This document shows, piece after piece, positions 1 through 5,220 of a DNA stretch of 5,578 nt. A program made the translations under genes and the position numbers. This DNA comes from Lysobacteraceae bacterium (GTDB taxonomy: Bacteria > Pseudomonadota > Gammaproteobacteria > Xanthomonadales > Xanthomonadaceae). The stretch lies in assembly GCA_027483745.1 (NCBI GenBank), contig JAIXTZ010000151.1, positions 1 to 5,578 of the forward strand, written 5' to 3'. The notes under the pieces were generated by a model. That model saw only the letters and a list, made by a program, of their open reading frames with translations, searched no databases and was not told the DNA's origin. Numbering within the stretch: position 1 is the stretch's first letter; each line of letters opens with the position of its first letter.

Positions 1-52
1 AAACCACCAGCACGATCAGGAGGATGATGACGAGTTCGCGGAATCCCAGCAT
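1..52 (-). CDS. N-terminus of a small single-span membrane protein, cut by the window edge (possibly TatA/TatB family)
   Basis: Only 17 codons are visible, from an ATG at 52 running off the left edge. They read MLGFRELVIILLIVLVV, and the next codon begins with T. This is a short polar start followed by an uninterrupted hydrophobic segment with no signal cleavage site. The ATG is supported by GGAG at 60-63 with a 7-nt spacer. The pattern of a glutamate just before a Leu/Ile/Val-rich helix resembles TatA/TatB proteins of the twin-arginine translocase, where the helix is normally followed by FG and an amphipathic helix; those residues lie outside the window. The family guess is inference from 17 residues and could equally be another one-helix membrane protein. 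It lies 69 bp downstream of the SYLF gene on the same strand with no U-tract terminator between them, so co-transcription is possible. Confidence 0.5.
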   Translation of the reverse strand, partial: MLGFRELVIILLIVLVV

Positions 53-121
53 GGACGTGCTCCGAAGTCAGGGGCCAAGGATAGCCCGTCCGCTTGACGG
101 CCCGAAGGCCGCCGGCGGGGT

Positions 122-802
122 TCAGCGCGCGGCCTGCGCGCTGGCTTCCTCGAGCTTGTCGCGGAAGCCGACGACGGCATCGACCTGCGGGCGCACGCGG
201 TTCTCGAGAATCATGCGCGCGGTGACGTCGCGACCGTAGACGCGGCGGTTGGCGCGGTTGTCGATGGCAATGACGGCGCCATCGAGCGCGATTCCGGCAA
301 ACAGTCCCCGGGCGCGCGAGTAGCTGTAGATCTCGGCCTTGAGCTGGCCGTCGGTGCTGGCCTGGGCGCTGCGGCCCACCGGGCCGGCGGCCACCGACGC
401 GTCGGCGCCGAGGGTGAACTTGCCGTTGACGATGTTGTCGACACCGCGGCGGTTGCGGAACACCAGCACGACGTCGGCGGACTGCACGCCGGCCTGGAAG
501 CCGAAGCTGCCGCCGCCGAGGGTGATGAAGGTCGGGTTCGACCAGCTGCCGTCGCTGCCGCGCACGGCCATCAGGCCCTTGCCGCCGCGGCCGCCGAACA
601 CGAGCCCAGCCTTGACCACGTCCGGCATCACGGCGATGGCTTCGGCCTCGCGCAGCAGGCGCTCGGGGATGGACTCCTCGGGGATGGCAAGGATCTCGGA
701 GAGCACGCGGACGGCGTTGTCGGCGCGTTCGATCTCCCTCTCCTGCGCATTCGCGGCGAAGGGCAGCATCAGGGCCAGCAGGGCGGTCAGCACCAGGCGC
801 AT
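122..802 (-). CDS. Secreted SYLF-domain (Ysc84-type) lipid-binding protein
   Basis: The 226-residue product has a classical Sec signal peptide (residues 1-19, hydrophobic core then AANA, cleavage probably before Gln20), so it is periplasmic or envelope-associated. The mature part is almost entirely a SYLF/Ysc84 domain. It shows the helical lead-in IPERLLREAEAIAVMP (about 45-60), the glycine-rich VKAGLVFGGRGGKG (63-76), a GGGSFGFQAG block (96-105), ADVVLVF (109-115), the LGADASVAAGPVGR strand pair (131-144) and the C-terminal YSRARGLFAGIALDGAVI signature (161-178). Eukaryotic members bind phosphoinositides and actin; bacterial secreted members have no settled function, so membrane binding is a family inference. 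The start at 802 is chosen because an AAGGAG site lies 6 nt upstream and the signal peptide begins there. Longer in-frame starts up to 1024 would overlap hemH antisense. It is transcribed divergently from hemH. Confidence 0.9.
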   Translation of the reverse strand: MRLVLTALLALMLPFAANAQEREIERADNAVRVLSEILAIPEESIPERLLREAEAIAVMPDVVKAGLVFGGRGGKGLMAVRGSDGSWSNPTFITLGGGSFGFQAGVQSADVVLVFRNRRGVDNIVNGKFTLGADASVAAGPVGRSAQASTDGQLKAEIYSYSRARGLFAGIALDGAVIAIDNRANRRVYGRDVTARMILENRVRPQVDAVVGFRDKLEEASAQAAR

Positions 803-808
803 GGGGCG

Positions 809-814
809 CTCCTT
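809..814 (-). promoter_or_regulatory. Strong ribosome binding site of the SYLF gene
   Basis: On the minus strand AAGGAG stands 6 nt before the ATG at 802. It fixes that start against several longer in-frame alternatives. The 10-mer CCAAGGAGCG that contains it (807-816) also occurs in front of the outer-membrane protein gene at 5190-5199. Confidence 0.8.
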
Positions 815-866
815 GGGGATTGGGGACGATCGAGTGTGGAAAACCGCGCTTGAGCGGGGCATGAAC

Positions 867-895
867 CCGACCGTGACGCGCGCGCCGATCATAAT
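867..895 (+). promoter_or_regulatory. Candidate hemH promoter (CCGACC, 17 nt, CATAAT)
   Basis: In a very GC-rich spacer the only AT-rich patch is GATCATAAT, giving a -10-like CATAAT at 890-895 (5 of 6 to consensus). The hexamer 17 nt upstream, CCGACC at 867-872, matches the -35 consensus at only three positions. Initiation would fall near 902, leaving a leader of about 22 nt before the hemH ATG at 924. The same patch read on the minus strand contains TATGAT (893-888), a possible -10 for the divergent SYLF gene, but I see no -35 for it. This is a sequence-only prediction. Confidence 0.35.
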
Positions 896-923
896 GGCCC
901 CCCGCCTCCGACGCCGAACCCGC

Positions 924-1946
924 ATGCACACGGCCTTCCGCCCCGCGCCGCCCGCCACGCCCAACGAGGACGCGGGCCGCACCGGCGTCCTGCTGGTCAA
1001 CCTCGGCACGCCCGACGCGCCCACGCCGGCCGCCGTCCGCCGCTATCTGGCCGAATTCCTCCATGACCACCGGGTCGTGGACCTGACGCGCTGGCTGTGG
1101 TGCCCGGTGCTGCACTTCATCATCCTGCCGCTGCGTTCGCCGAAGGTGGCGAAGAACTACGCTGGCATCTGGACGCCGGAAGGCTCGCCGCTGCTGGCGC
1201 TGTCCCAGCGCCTCACGAAAGGCGTCGCGCAGGCGCTGCCCGGCGTGGACGTGCGGCTGGCCATGCGCTACGGCAACCCGTCCGTTCCGGACGTCATGCG
1301 CGCGATGGAGGCCGACGGCTGCCGCCGCTTCGTGGTGCTGCCGCTGTACCCGCAGTACGCCGCCAGCACCTCGGCGAGCTCGCACGACGCGGTCATGCGC
1401 GAAGTGCTGCGCTGGCGCCGCCAGCCCGAACTGCGCCTGATCCAGGACTACCACCGCGACGCCGGCTGGGTGGCCGCGGTGGCGGACAGCATCCGCGCCC
1501 ACTGGGCCAAGAACGGCCGCGGCGACCGCCTGCTGATGAGCTTCCACGGCATCCCGCAGCGCTTCGTCGCCGGTGGCGACCCGTATGCCGCGCAGTGCCG
1601 CGCAAGTGCGGAAGCGATCGCCGCGGCGCTGGGCCTCGGCGAGAACGAGTGGGCGCTGACCTTCCAGTCGCGCTTCGGCCGCGAGCCCTGGCTGCAGCCC
1701 TACACCGACAAGACCCTCGAGCAGTGGGGCCGGGAGAAGTCCGGCACCATCGACGTGGTCTGCCCGGGCTTCGCGGTGGACTGCCTGGAAACGCTGGAGG
1801 AAATCGCGGTCGAGAATGCCCACGCGTACGTCGAGGCGGGCGGCACCGCGCTGCGCTACGTGCAGGCCTTGAACGACGATGCCGCGCACGTCGACGCCCT
1901 GGCCGCGCTGCTGCGCCGACACCTGGCGGGCTGGTCCGATGCGTGA
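924..1946 (+). CDS. hemH: Ferrochelatase (protoporphyrin ferrochelatase)
   Basis: HemH inserts Fe2+ into protoporphyrin IX to make protoheme, the last step of heme synthesis, at the cytoplasmic face of the inner membrane. The 340-residue product matches E. coli HemH through its length. It has VNLGTPDAPTP (25-35), VVDLTRWLWCP (51-61), ILPLRSPKVAK (67-77), VVLPLYPQYAAST (137-149), the SFHGIPQR block with the metal-binding/catalytic His208 (206-213), TFQSRFGREPWLQPYT (246-261), and CPGFAVDCLETLEEI (280-294) carrying the conserved acidic residues. Cys225 and Cys287 fall in conserved positions. The ATG at 924 gives a 20-residue lead before the core. In-frame ATGs at 861 and 894 would add an arginine-rich stretch unlike the family, and 894 lies inside the likely -10. 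No good Shine-Dalgarno precedes any of them. Its last 8 nt overlap the following hydrolase start, so the two are an operon. Confidence 0.97.
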   Translation: MHTAFRPAPPATPNEDAGRTGVLLVNLGTPDAPTPAAVRRYLAEFLHDHRVVDLTRWLWCPVLHFIILPLRSPKVAKNYAGIWTPEGSPLLALSQRLTKGVAQALPGVDVRLAMRYGNPSVPDVMRAMEADGCRRFVVLPLYPQYAASTSASSHDAVMREVLRWRRQPELRLIQDYHRDAGWVAAVADSIRAHWAKNGRGDRLLMSFHGIPQRFVAGGDPYAAQCRASAEAIAAALGLGENEWALTFQSRFGREPWLQPYTDKTLEQWGREKSGTIDVVCPGFAVDCLETLEEIAVENAHAYVEAGGTALRYVQALNDDAAHVDALAALLRRHLAGWSDA

Positions 1947-2790
1947 GATCCACCTGCCCGGCGGTCGCGGCGAGCTCGCCGCCCTGCGCTTCGGCGATCC
2001 CGACGGCCCGAAGCTGCTGGCACTGCACGGCTGGCTCGACAACGCCGCGAGCTTCGTGCCGCTGGCGGCCTCGCTCGAGGGTTTCGATGTCGTCGCGCTC
2101 GACCTCCCCGGGCATGGGGCTTCCGCGCATCGCGCCGCCGGCTACGACTACGTCTACGTGGACTGGCTGCACGACGTGCTCGACGCGCTCGACGCGCTCG
2201 GCTGGAAGCACGCCCATCTGCTCGGGCACTCGATGGGCGCCACGCTCGCCAGCACGTTGGCCGCCGCGGCGCCGGAACGCGTCGCGAAACTGGCCCTGGT
2301 CGAAGGCCTCGGGCCGCTGGGTGGCCCGGCGGAGAGCGCCGGCACGCGCCTGCGCGAAGCGGTGGCGGCCCGGCGCGCGCTGGACGCGCGCCACGACGAC
2401 GCGCCCCGCGTGATCAAGGACATCGACACCGCACTCGCCGCGCGCCTGCAGGCCACGCCGATGCGCGAAGCGGACGCGCGACTGATCGTCGAACGCAACC
2501 TGCAAGCGGTGCCGGGCGGCTGGTCGTGGCGTTCCGACCCGCGCCTGCGCCTGCCCTCGTCGACGCGCCTGCCGGAAGCGGCGATCCGCGCGATCCTGCA
2601 CGCCATCGAGGCACCGACGCTGCTGGTGGCGGCGGAGCCGTCACCGCCCTATTTCCCGCCGTCGCTGCGCGCCGAGCGCGTGGCCTGCCTGCGCGACGCG
2701 ACCCTCCACGTGCTCGAGGGCGGGCACCACGTGCACATGGAACGCGCGCCGGAGATCGGCGCGCTGCTGCGGGATTTCCTGCGCGATTAG
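1939..2790 (+). CDS. Alpha/beta-fold hydrolase coupled to hemH
   Basis: The 283-residue product is a single alpha/beta-hydrolase domain without a signal peptide, so it is cytoplasmic. Visible landmarks are the oxyanion-hole motif LALHGWLDNAASF (27-39), DLPGHG after strand 4 (55-60), the nucleophile elbow GHSMG with Ser98 (96-100), LALVEGLGPLGG (118-129) and the C-terminal GGHHVHME with the likely catalytic His263. The HGWLDNAxSF signature points to the serine-hydrolase-like (SERHL-type) subgroup of esterase-like enzymes; the substrate is unknown. The usual Asp after strand 7 is missing: that stretch reads LLVAAEPSPP (228-237), so the acid may be Glu233, or Glu122 after strand 6. The start ATG at 1939 sits in ATGCGTGA, overlapping the hemH stop by 8 nt, and no clear ribosome site is present, which suggests translational coupling. 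The gene ends in TAG, which shares bases with the stop of the opposing lipoprotein gene. Confidence 0.9.
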   Translation: MREIHLPGGRGELAALRFGDPDGPKLLALHGWLDNAASFVPLAASLEGFDVVALDLPGHGASAHRAAGYDYVYVDWLHDVLDALDALGWKHAHLLGHSMGATLASTLAAAAPERVAKLALVEGLGPLGGPAESAGTRLREAVAARRALDARHDDAPRVIKDIDTALAARLQATPMREADARLIVERNLQAVPGGWSWRSDPRLRLPSSTRLPEAAIRAILHAIEAPTLLVAAEPSPPYFPPSLRAERVACLRDATLHVLEGGHHVHMERAPEIGALLRDFLRD

Positions 2791-3362
2791 GGCGCGCTGC
2801 CCGCCTCCGGGGCCTCTTCTTCGACGGCGTGGCTGATCGCCACGCCAAGCTGGCCGTCCGGCTTGGCTTCGATCACGTAGCTGACGCTGCGTTCGTCGCG
2901 CTGCCAGAGCAGCGTGCTGGAACCGGCCTCGCTCATCGCCATCACCGACGTCCATCCCGCGCCCTTCATGTGCGCATCGACACGTGCGGCCAGATCCGCC
3001 AGGTCACCGGACATCGTGCCGCCGATGAAGGCGCTGCCGCCCACCACCATCGAGGTGTCGAGCACGAGGCCCTCCGGCACCAGCACGTCGGACGGGAAAT
3101 CGGCGGGGATCGTCGCCGCTTCGCCCTGCGAAGCGGAGAAGGCGCGCCCCTGCTCGTCGACGCCGGAGACGGTCTGGCCGCCATCCTCGATATCGACCTC
3201 GGCGTCGGTCATGGACTCGATGGCCGCTTCCGCCACCGCCTCGCTGGCGGTCTCCTCGGCGGCATCCTGTGCCCCGCCACACGCGGTGAGGAGCGAGAAG
3301 GAAATGGCCGTGACGGCGAGGACGCGAAGCGCGGTGAGCGAGAGCAGCGGGGCTCGGGACAT
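2787..3362 (-). CDS. Putative outer-membrane lipoprotein of unknown function
   Basis: The 191-residue product starts with MSRAP and a hydrophobic segment ending in the lipobox LTAC (25-28), so Cys28 should be lipidated by signal peptidase II. The +2 residue is Gly rather than Asp, which by the E. coli rule favours transfer to the outer membrane. Residues 31-60 are an Ala/Glu/Asp-rich linker. A compact domain follows from about 86: IPADFPSDVLVPEGLVLDTS, then alternating glycine-rich strands, a helix (LADLAARVDAHMKGAGW, 121-137) and two strands (STLLWQRDERSVSYVIEA, LGVAISHA). It ends in an acidic tail (EEEAPEAG). I do not recognise a named family; the 'DFPSDVLVPEG ... GW' layout recalls small lipid-anchored domains of unknown role. 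GAAGG at 3373-3369, 6 nt before the ATG, supports this start. Its TAA overlaps the hydrolase TAG by convergence. Confidence 0.82.
   Translation of the reverse strand: MSRAPLLSLTALRVLAVTAISFSLLTACGGAQDAAEETASEAVAEAAIESMTDAEVDIEDGGQTVSGVDEQGRAFSASQGEAATIPADFPSDVLVPEGLVLDTSMVVGGSAFIGGTMSGDLADLAARVDAHMKGAGWTSVMAMSEAGSSTLLWQRDERSVSYVIEAKPDGQLGVAISHAVEEEAPEAGSAP
2826..2846. other. 8-bp perfect GC-rich stem-loop inside the lipoprotein 3' coding end
   Basis: GGCGTGGC (2826-2833) and GCCACGCC (2839-2846) form a perfect 8-bp stem around a 5-nt TGATC loop, about 35 nt past the hydrolase stop. There is no T-tract on either strand, so it is not a canonical Rho-independent terminator. It could stabilise or pause the end of the hemH-hydrolase transcript, which has no intergenic space in which to terminate. 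It also encodes part of the lipoprotein (around Gly173-His178), so it may simply reflect codon choice. Confidence 0.4.
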
Positions 3363-3454
3363 GGTGGACCTTCGGGGGTAGCGGGGGCGACCCCAGCGTG
3401 ACGCGAGGCGGAGGGTCGCGGAAGTCCCAACCATGGGGACGATTCAGGCGCCGC

Positions 3455-4285
3455 TCAAGCCCGGGACAAAGCGCGGAGTTGCGCCTTGAGGGCGAGTCCG
3501 CCGTCGCTGCGAAGGAAACGGCGCACGTCGCGCCAGCCGGGACAGCGCGATTCGACCTCGTGCCAGAACGACGCCGAGTGGTTGGCGTGGATGAGGTGGC
3601 AGAGCTCATGCACGAGCACGTATTCGAAGGCCGCGGGCGGTCCGAGCACGAGCGAGAGATCGAGCGAGACGGTGCCGTCCGGCGCCAGGCTGCCCCACAG
3701 CGACGACAGGGCACGCACGCGGAACTCCCGCGGCGGACGCGGCAGGCCGGGGAGGTAGGCCGGCAGCCAGCGATGAATCGCCGCACGGGCCTCCGCGACG
3801 TAGAACTCGAGCAACGCACGGCGCAACGACGCCGGCGACGCCGCGCGTGGCGCGTGGAAGCGGAGACGGGCGGCACCCGCCATCACGCTCGCGGGATCGT
3901 CCGAATCGACACGCTCGATGCGCGCGCTGCGCGCCTCGACCCACGCCACCGGCAGCGAGTCGCCATGGAGCGGCAGCGCATCGACGGCGCCGAACTGCCA
4001 GGCCACGGGCACGCGGGTGTCGCGGAAGCGCTGCCATTGCGCGGCGATCCATCCGGCATGGTCCTGGACGAACGCCTGGGCGACGCGCTCGGAAACGCGC
4101 CATGGCACCGACAGGCGAACACCGCGCTCGCTGACCGTCAGGCGCAACCGGCGCGCGCGACGATCACGGACGCGATGCAGCGGCACCGATGACCCATCGG
4201 GAAGCAGGACGTCGAGGCGCAGGCTTTCGCGCGAGGCGTCGGGCGCAGGATCCCGGCCGAAGATCGAACGCAGGTTCGGACTCAT
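3455..4285 (-). CDS. YgjP-type (DUF45) zinc metallopeptidase
   Basis: The 276-residue product has no signal peptide or membrane segment and should be cytoplasmic. The N-terminal half (about 20-150) is the beta-rich region usual for this family, including VRDRRARRLRLTVSERGVRL (39-58). The C-terminal half has the helical FYVAEARAAIHRWLP (161-175), SSLWGSLAPDGTVSLDLSLVLGP (194-216) and the zinc site EYVLVHELCHLIHANHSASFWHEVE (221-245). Here His226 and His230 (HELCH) with His236 (NHS) are the likely metal ligands and Glu227 the catalytic base. This matches E. coli YgjP and its relatives, often annotated M48-family or SprT-like; the physiological substrate is not established. I chose the ATG at 4285 (MSPNLRSIF) because homologues begin at about this point. 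A GTG at 4312 would add nine residues. No good ribosome site precedes either; the ATG overlaps the stop of a small upstream ORF as ATGA, so re-initiation is plausible. Confidence 0.9.
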   Translation of the reverse strand: MSPNLRSIFGRDPAPDASRESLRLDVLLPDGSSVPLHRVRDRRARRLRLTVSERGVRLSVPWRVSERVAQAFVQDHAGWIAAQWQRFRDTRVPVAWQFGAVDALPLHGDSLPVAWVEARSARIERVDSDDPASVMAGAARLRFHAPRAASPASLRRALLEFYVAEARAAIHRWLPAYLPGLPRPPREFRVRALSSLWGSLAPDGTVSLDLSLVLGPPAAFEYVLVHELCHLIHANHSASFWHEVESRCPGWRDVRRFLRSDGGLALKAQLRALSRA

Positions 4286-4398
4286 GCCGGCGACGCGCTG
4301 CCGCAGCGACACGCCGCCCGATGCGCGCCGCCCTCGGGCGCGAAGGCCGGGGCGTCGAGGCGTCGGTCGTTTTCGTTGGGCAGGTCGGCAGCAGTCAT
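4282..4398 (-). CDS. Possible 38-codon upstream ORF coupled to the metallopeptidase
   Basis: An ATG at 4398 opens a frame that begins MTAADLPNENDRRLDAPAF, ends with a Cys-x-Cys near the C-terminus (HRAACRCGSASPA), and stops at a TGA sharing ATGA with the metallopeptidase start. By my hand count G+C is about 78, 70 and 81% at codon positions 1, 2 and 3, the order expected for real coding in a GC-rich genome, although the sample is tiny. There is no strong Shine-Dalgarno in front of it. A possible promoter at 4435-4463 would place the transcript start about 30 nt upstream. It resembles no family I know. It could be a real small protein, a leader peptide for coupling, or chance. Confidence 0.3.
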   Translation of the reverse strand: MTAADLPNENDRRLDAPAFAPEGGAHRAACRCGSASPA

Positions 4399-4434
4399 GG
4401 AACGCACCCGCCGGATCGGCGATGAACGGACGGC

Positions 4435-4463
4435 AGTCTAGCCTGCCCTAGCGGCCCGGTCGG
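4435..4463 (-). promoter_or_regulatory. Candidate promoter for the metallopeptidase unit (CCGACC, 17 nt, TAGACT)
   Basis: On the minus strand CCGACC (4463-4458) is followed after 17 nt by TAGACT (4440-4435), a 4-of-6 match to a -10 element. It lies just downstream of the terminator of the preceding gene, which is where a new promoter is needed. The -35 match is only 3 of 6. The -35 hexamer and spacing equal those of the candidate hemH promoter. Confidence 0.3.
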
Positions 4464-4480
4464 CGTGCGCCGGGCGGCCG

Positions 4481-4511
4481 AAAAAGCGACGCCCCGCCGG
4501 AGCGGGGCGTC
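4481..4511 (-). terminator. Rho-independent terminator of the outer-membrane protein gene
   Basis: On the minus strand GACGCCCCGC, a TCCG loop and GCGGGGCGTC form a perfect 10-bp GC-rich stem, followed after GC by TTTTT (4485-4481). The T-tract is on the minus side only; the plus side has none after the stem. It therefore terminates the minus-strand gene whose stop lies about 50 nt upstream (4564) and insulates the metallopeptidase unit from it. Confidence 0.92.
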
Positions 4512-4563
4512 ATCAGCGGCCCGAGGCACGGTCACTTGGACGGCGACCGGCCTCGATCACAGA

Positions 4564-5184
4564 TCACCACTGCAGGCGGAGACCGAGCTTGAAGCTATTG
4601 ATGCCGTCGCCGAGCTCCGTCGACAGACCCGCCGACCATGCCCGATCGATGTGCCAACGAACGCCCATCTCAGCCACCGCACCGTCGAACAGCGTGTAGC
4701 CCGAATCCTCGACGAGCGTATAGCCGATCTTCGCGATGCCTTCGAGGTTGTCGGCCATCAGGCCGCGCAGGCCGACGCTCACGCGGTAGCCATCGACGTT
4801 GGCGTCCTCGCTCTCTCCGGCGCGCGAGGCTTCGCCGCGGTAGTCGACGTACGCCACTTCGCCGAGGGCGTGCAAGCGCTCGTCGATCGGCAGCGCGTAG
4901 CCAACGCCGCCAGTCAGGCGGCCAAGGTCGAAGTCGACGTCCTCGAACTCGCCGCTCACGGTTTCGTAGCCGGCAAAGCCGTAGAAGTCGCTTTCGCCAA
5001 ACGCGAGGCTGGCATTGATGCCGCCACCATTGCCGCTGAGGTCGAGGTCATCGACGACATCGACATCGAGGGTGTTGTAATGCGCCTCAACGTAGGTATA
5101 GGACAGGGCCGAATCGGCCGCCTGAGCAGCGGGGGCGGCGGCGAGGGCGAGGCCCATCAGGGCCGAGAGGGTGGTGCGGTTCAT
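4564..5184 (-). CDS. Ax21-like outer-membrane beta-barrel protein
   Basis: The 206-residue product has a Sec signal peptide (1-22, ending AQA before Ala23) and a mature part made of alternating strands ending in Trp206, the C-terminal aromatic used for outer-membrane insertion by BAM. Strand-like segments include ALSYTYVEAHYNTL (26-39), INASLAFGESDFYGFAGYE (56-74), GRLTGGVGYALPI (88-100), HALGEVAYVDYRG (105-117), GYRVSVGLRGLM (132-143), EGIAKIGYTLVE (148-159), AVAEMGVRWHI (169-179) and NSFKLGLRLQW (196-206): about eight, fitting a small barrel. LSYTYVE near the start, the GVGY and VAY motifs and the spacing resemble Xanthomonas Ax21, a family once proposed as an immune signal (claim withdrawn) and later described as an outer-membrane/vesicle protein. 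Loops are acidic (DVDVVDDLDL, EFEDVDFD). AAGGAG 7 nt before the ATG fixes the start. A terminator follows it. Confidence 0.85.
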   Translation of the reverse strand: MNRTTLSALMGLALAAAPAAQAADSALSYTYVEAHYNTLDVDVVDDLDLSGNGGGINASLAFGESDFYGFAGYETVSGEFEDVDFDLGRLTGGVGYALPIDERLHALGEVAYVDYRGEASRAGESEDANVDGYRVSVGLRGLMADNLEGIAKIGYTLVEDSGYTLFDGAVAEMGVRWHIDRAWSAGLSTELGDGINSFKLGLRLQW

Positions 5185-5191
5185 GGTGACG

Positions 5192-5197
5192 CTCCTT
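5192..5197 (-). promoter_or_regulatory. Strong ribosome binding site of the Ax21-like gene
   Basis: On the minus strand AAGGAG lies 7 nt upstream of the ATG at 5184. It supports this start, directly before the signal peptide, over an in-frame ATG at 5244 that would add 20 residues ahead of it. Confidence 0.8.
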
Positions 5198-5220
5198 GGT
5201 GGAATGGCCGACGCGAGGGC

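Noticed and set aside
86..110. Small hairpins (CCGTC/GACGG and GGCC/GGCC) between the SYLF gene and the partial membrane gene
   Set aside because: Stems of only 4-5 bp and no T-tract; expected by chance at this GC content.
339..923. 195-residue N-terminal extension of hemH
   Set aside because: It is antisense to the SYLF gene, lacks ferrochelatase similarity, and the family starts near the VNLGTP motif.
803..1024. Longer N-terminus of the SYLF protein
   Set aside because: A strong ribosome site and a signal peptide both mark 802; the extension would overlap hemH coding sequence and bury the signal peptide.
1097..2413. Plus-strand open frame of about 438 codons within hemH and the hydrolase
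   Set aside because: Arg/Ala/Pro-rich, no recognisable domain, out of frame with both conserved proteins.
1393..2601. Long minus-strand open frame (about 400 codons) opposite hemH and the hydrolase
   Set aside because: Low-complexity Arg/Gly/Ala-rich translation with no motif, fully opposite two well-supported genes; typical antisense shadow in high-GC DNA.
2526..3401. Plus-strand frame across the hydrolase end and lipoprotein
   Set aside because: Antisense to a lipoprotein with clear lipobox and ribosome site; composition is His/Arg/Gly-rich with no domain.
3424..3440. GTCCC/GGGAC inverted repeat between the metallopeptidase and the lipoprotein
   Set aside because: Five-bp stem with no T-tract; too weak to call a terminator or operator.
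4286..4312. GTG start for the metallopeptidase at 4312
   Set aside because: No ribosome site, only nine extra residues, and it ignores the ATGA overlap; kept as an alternative in the gene entry.
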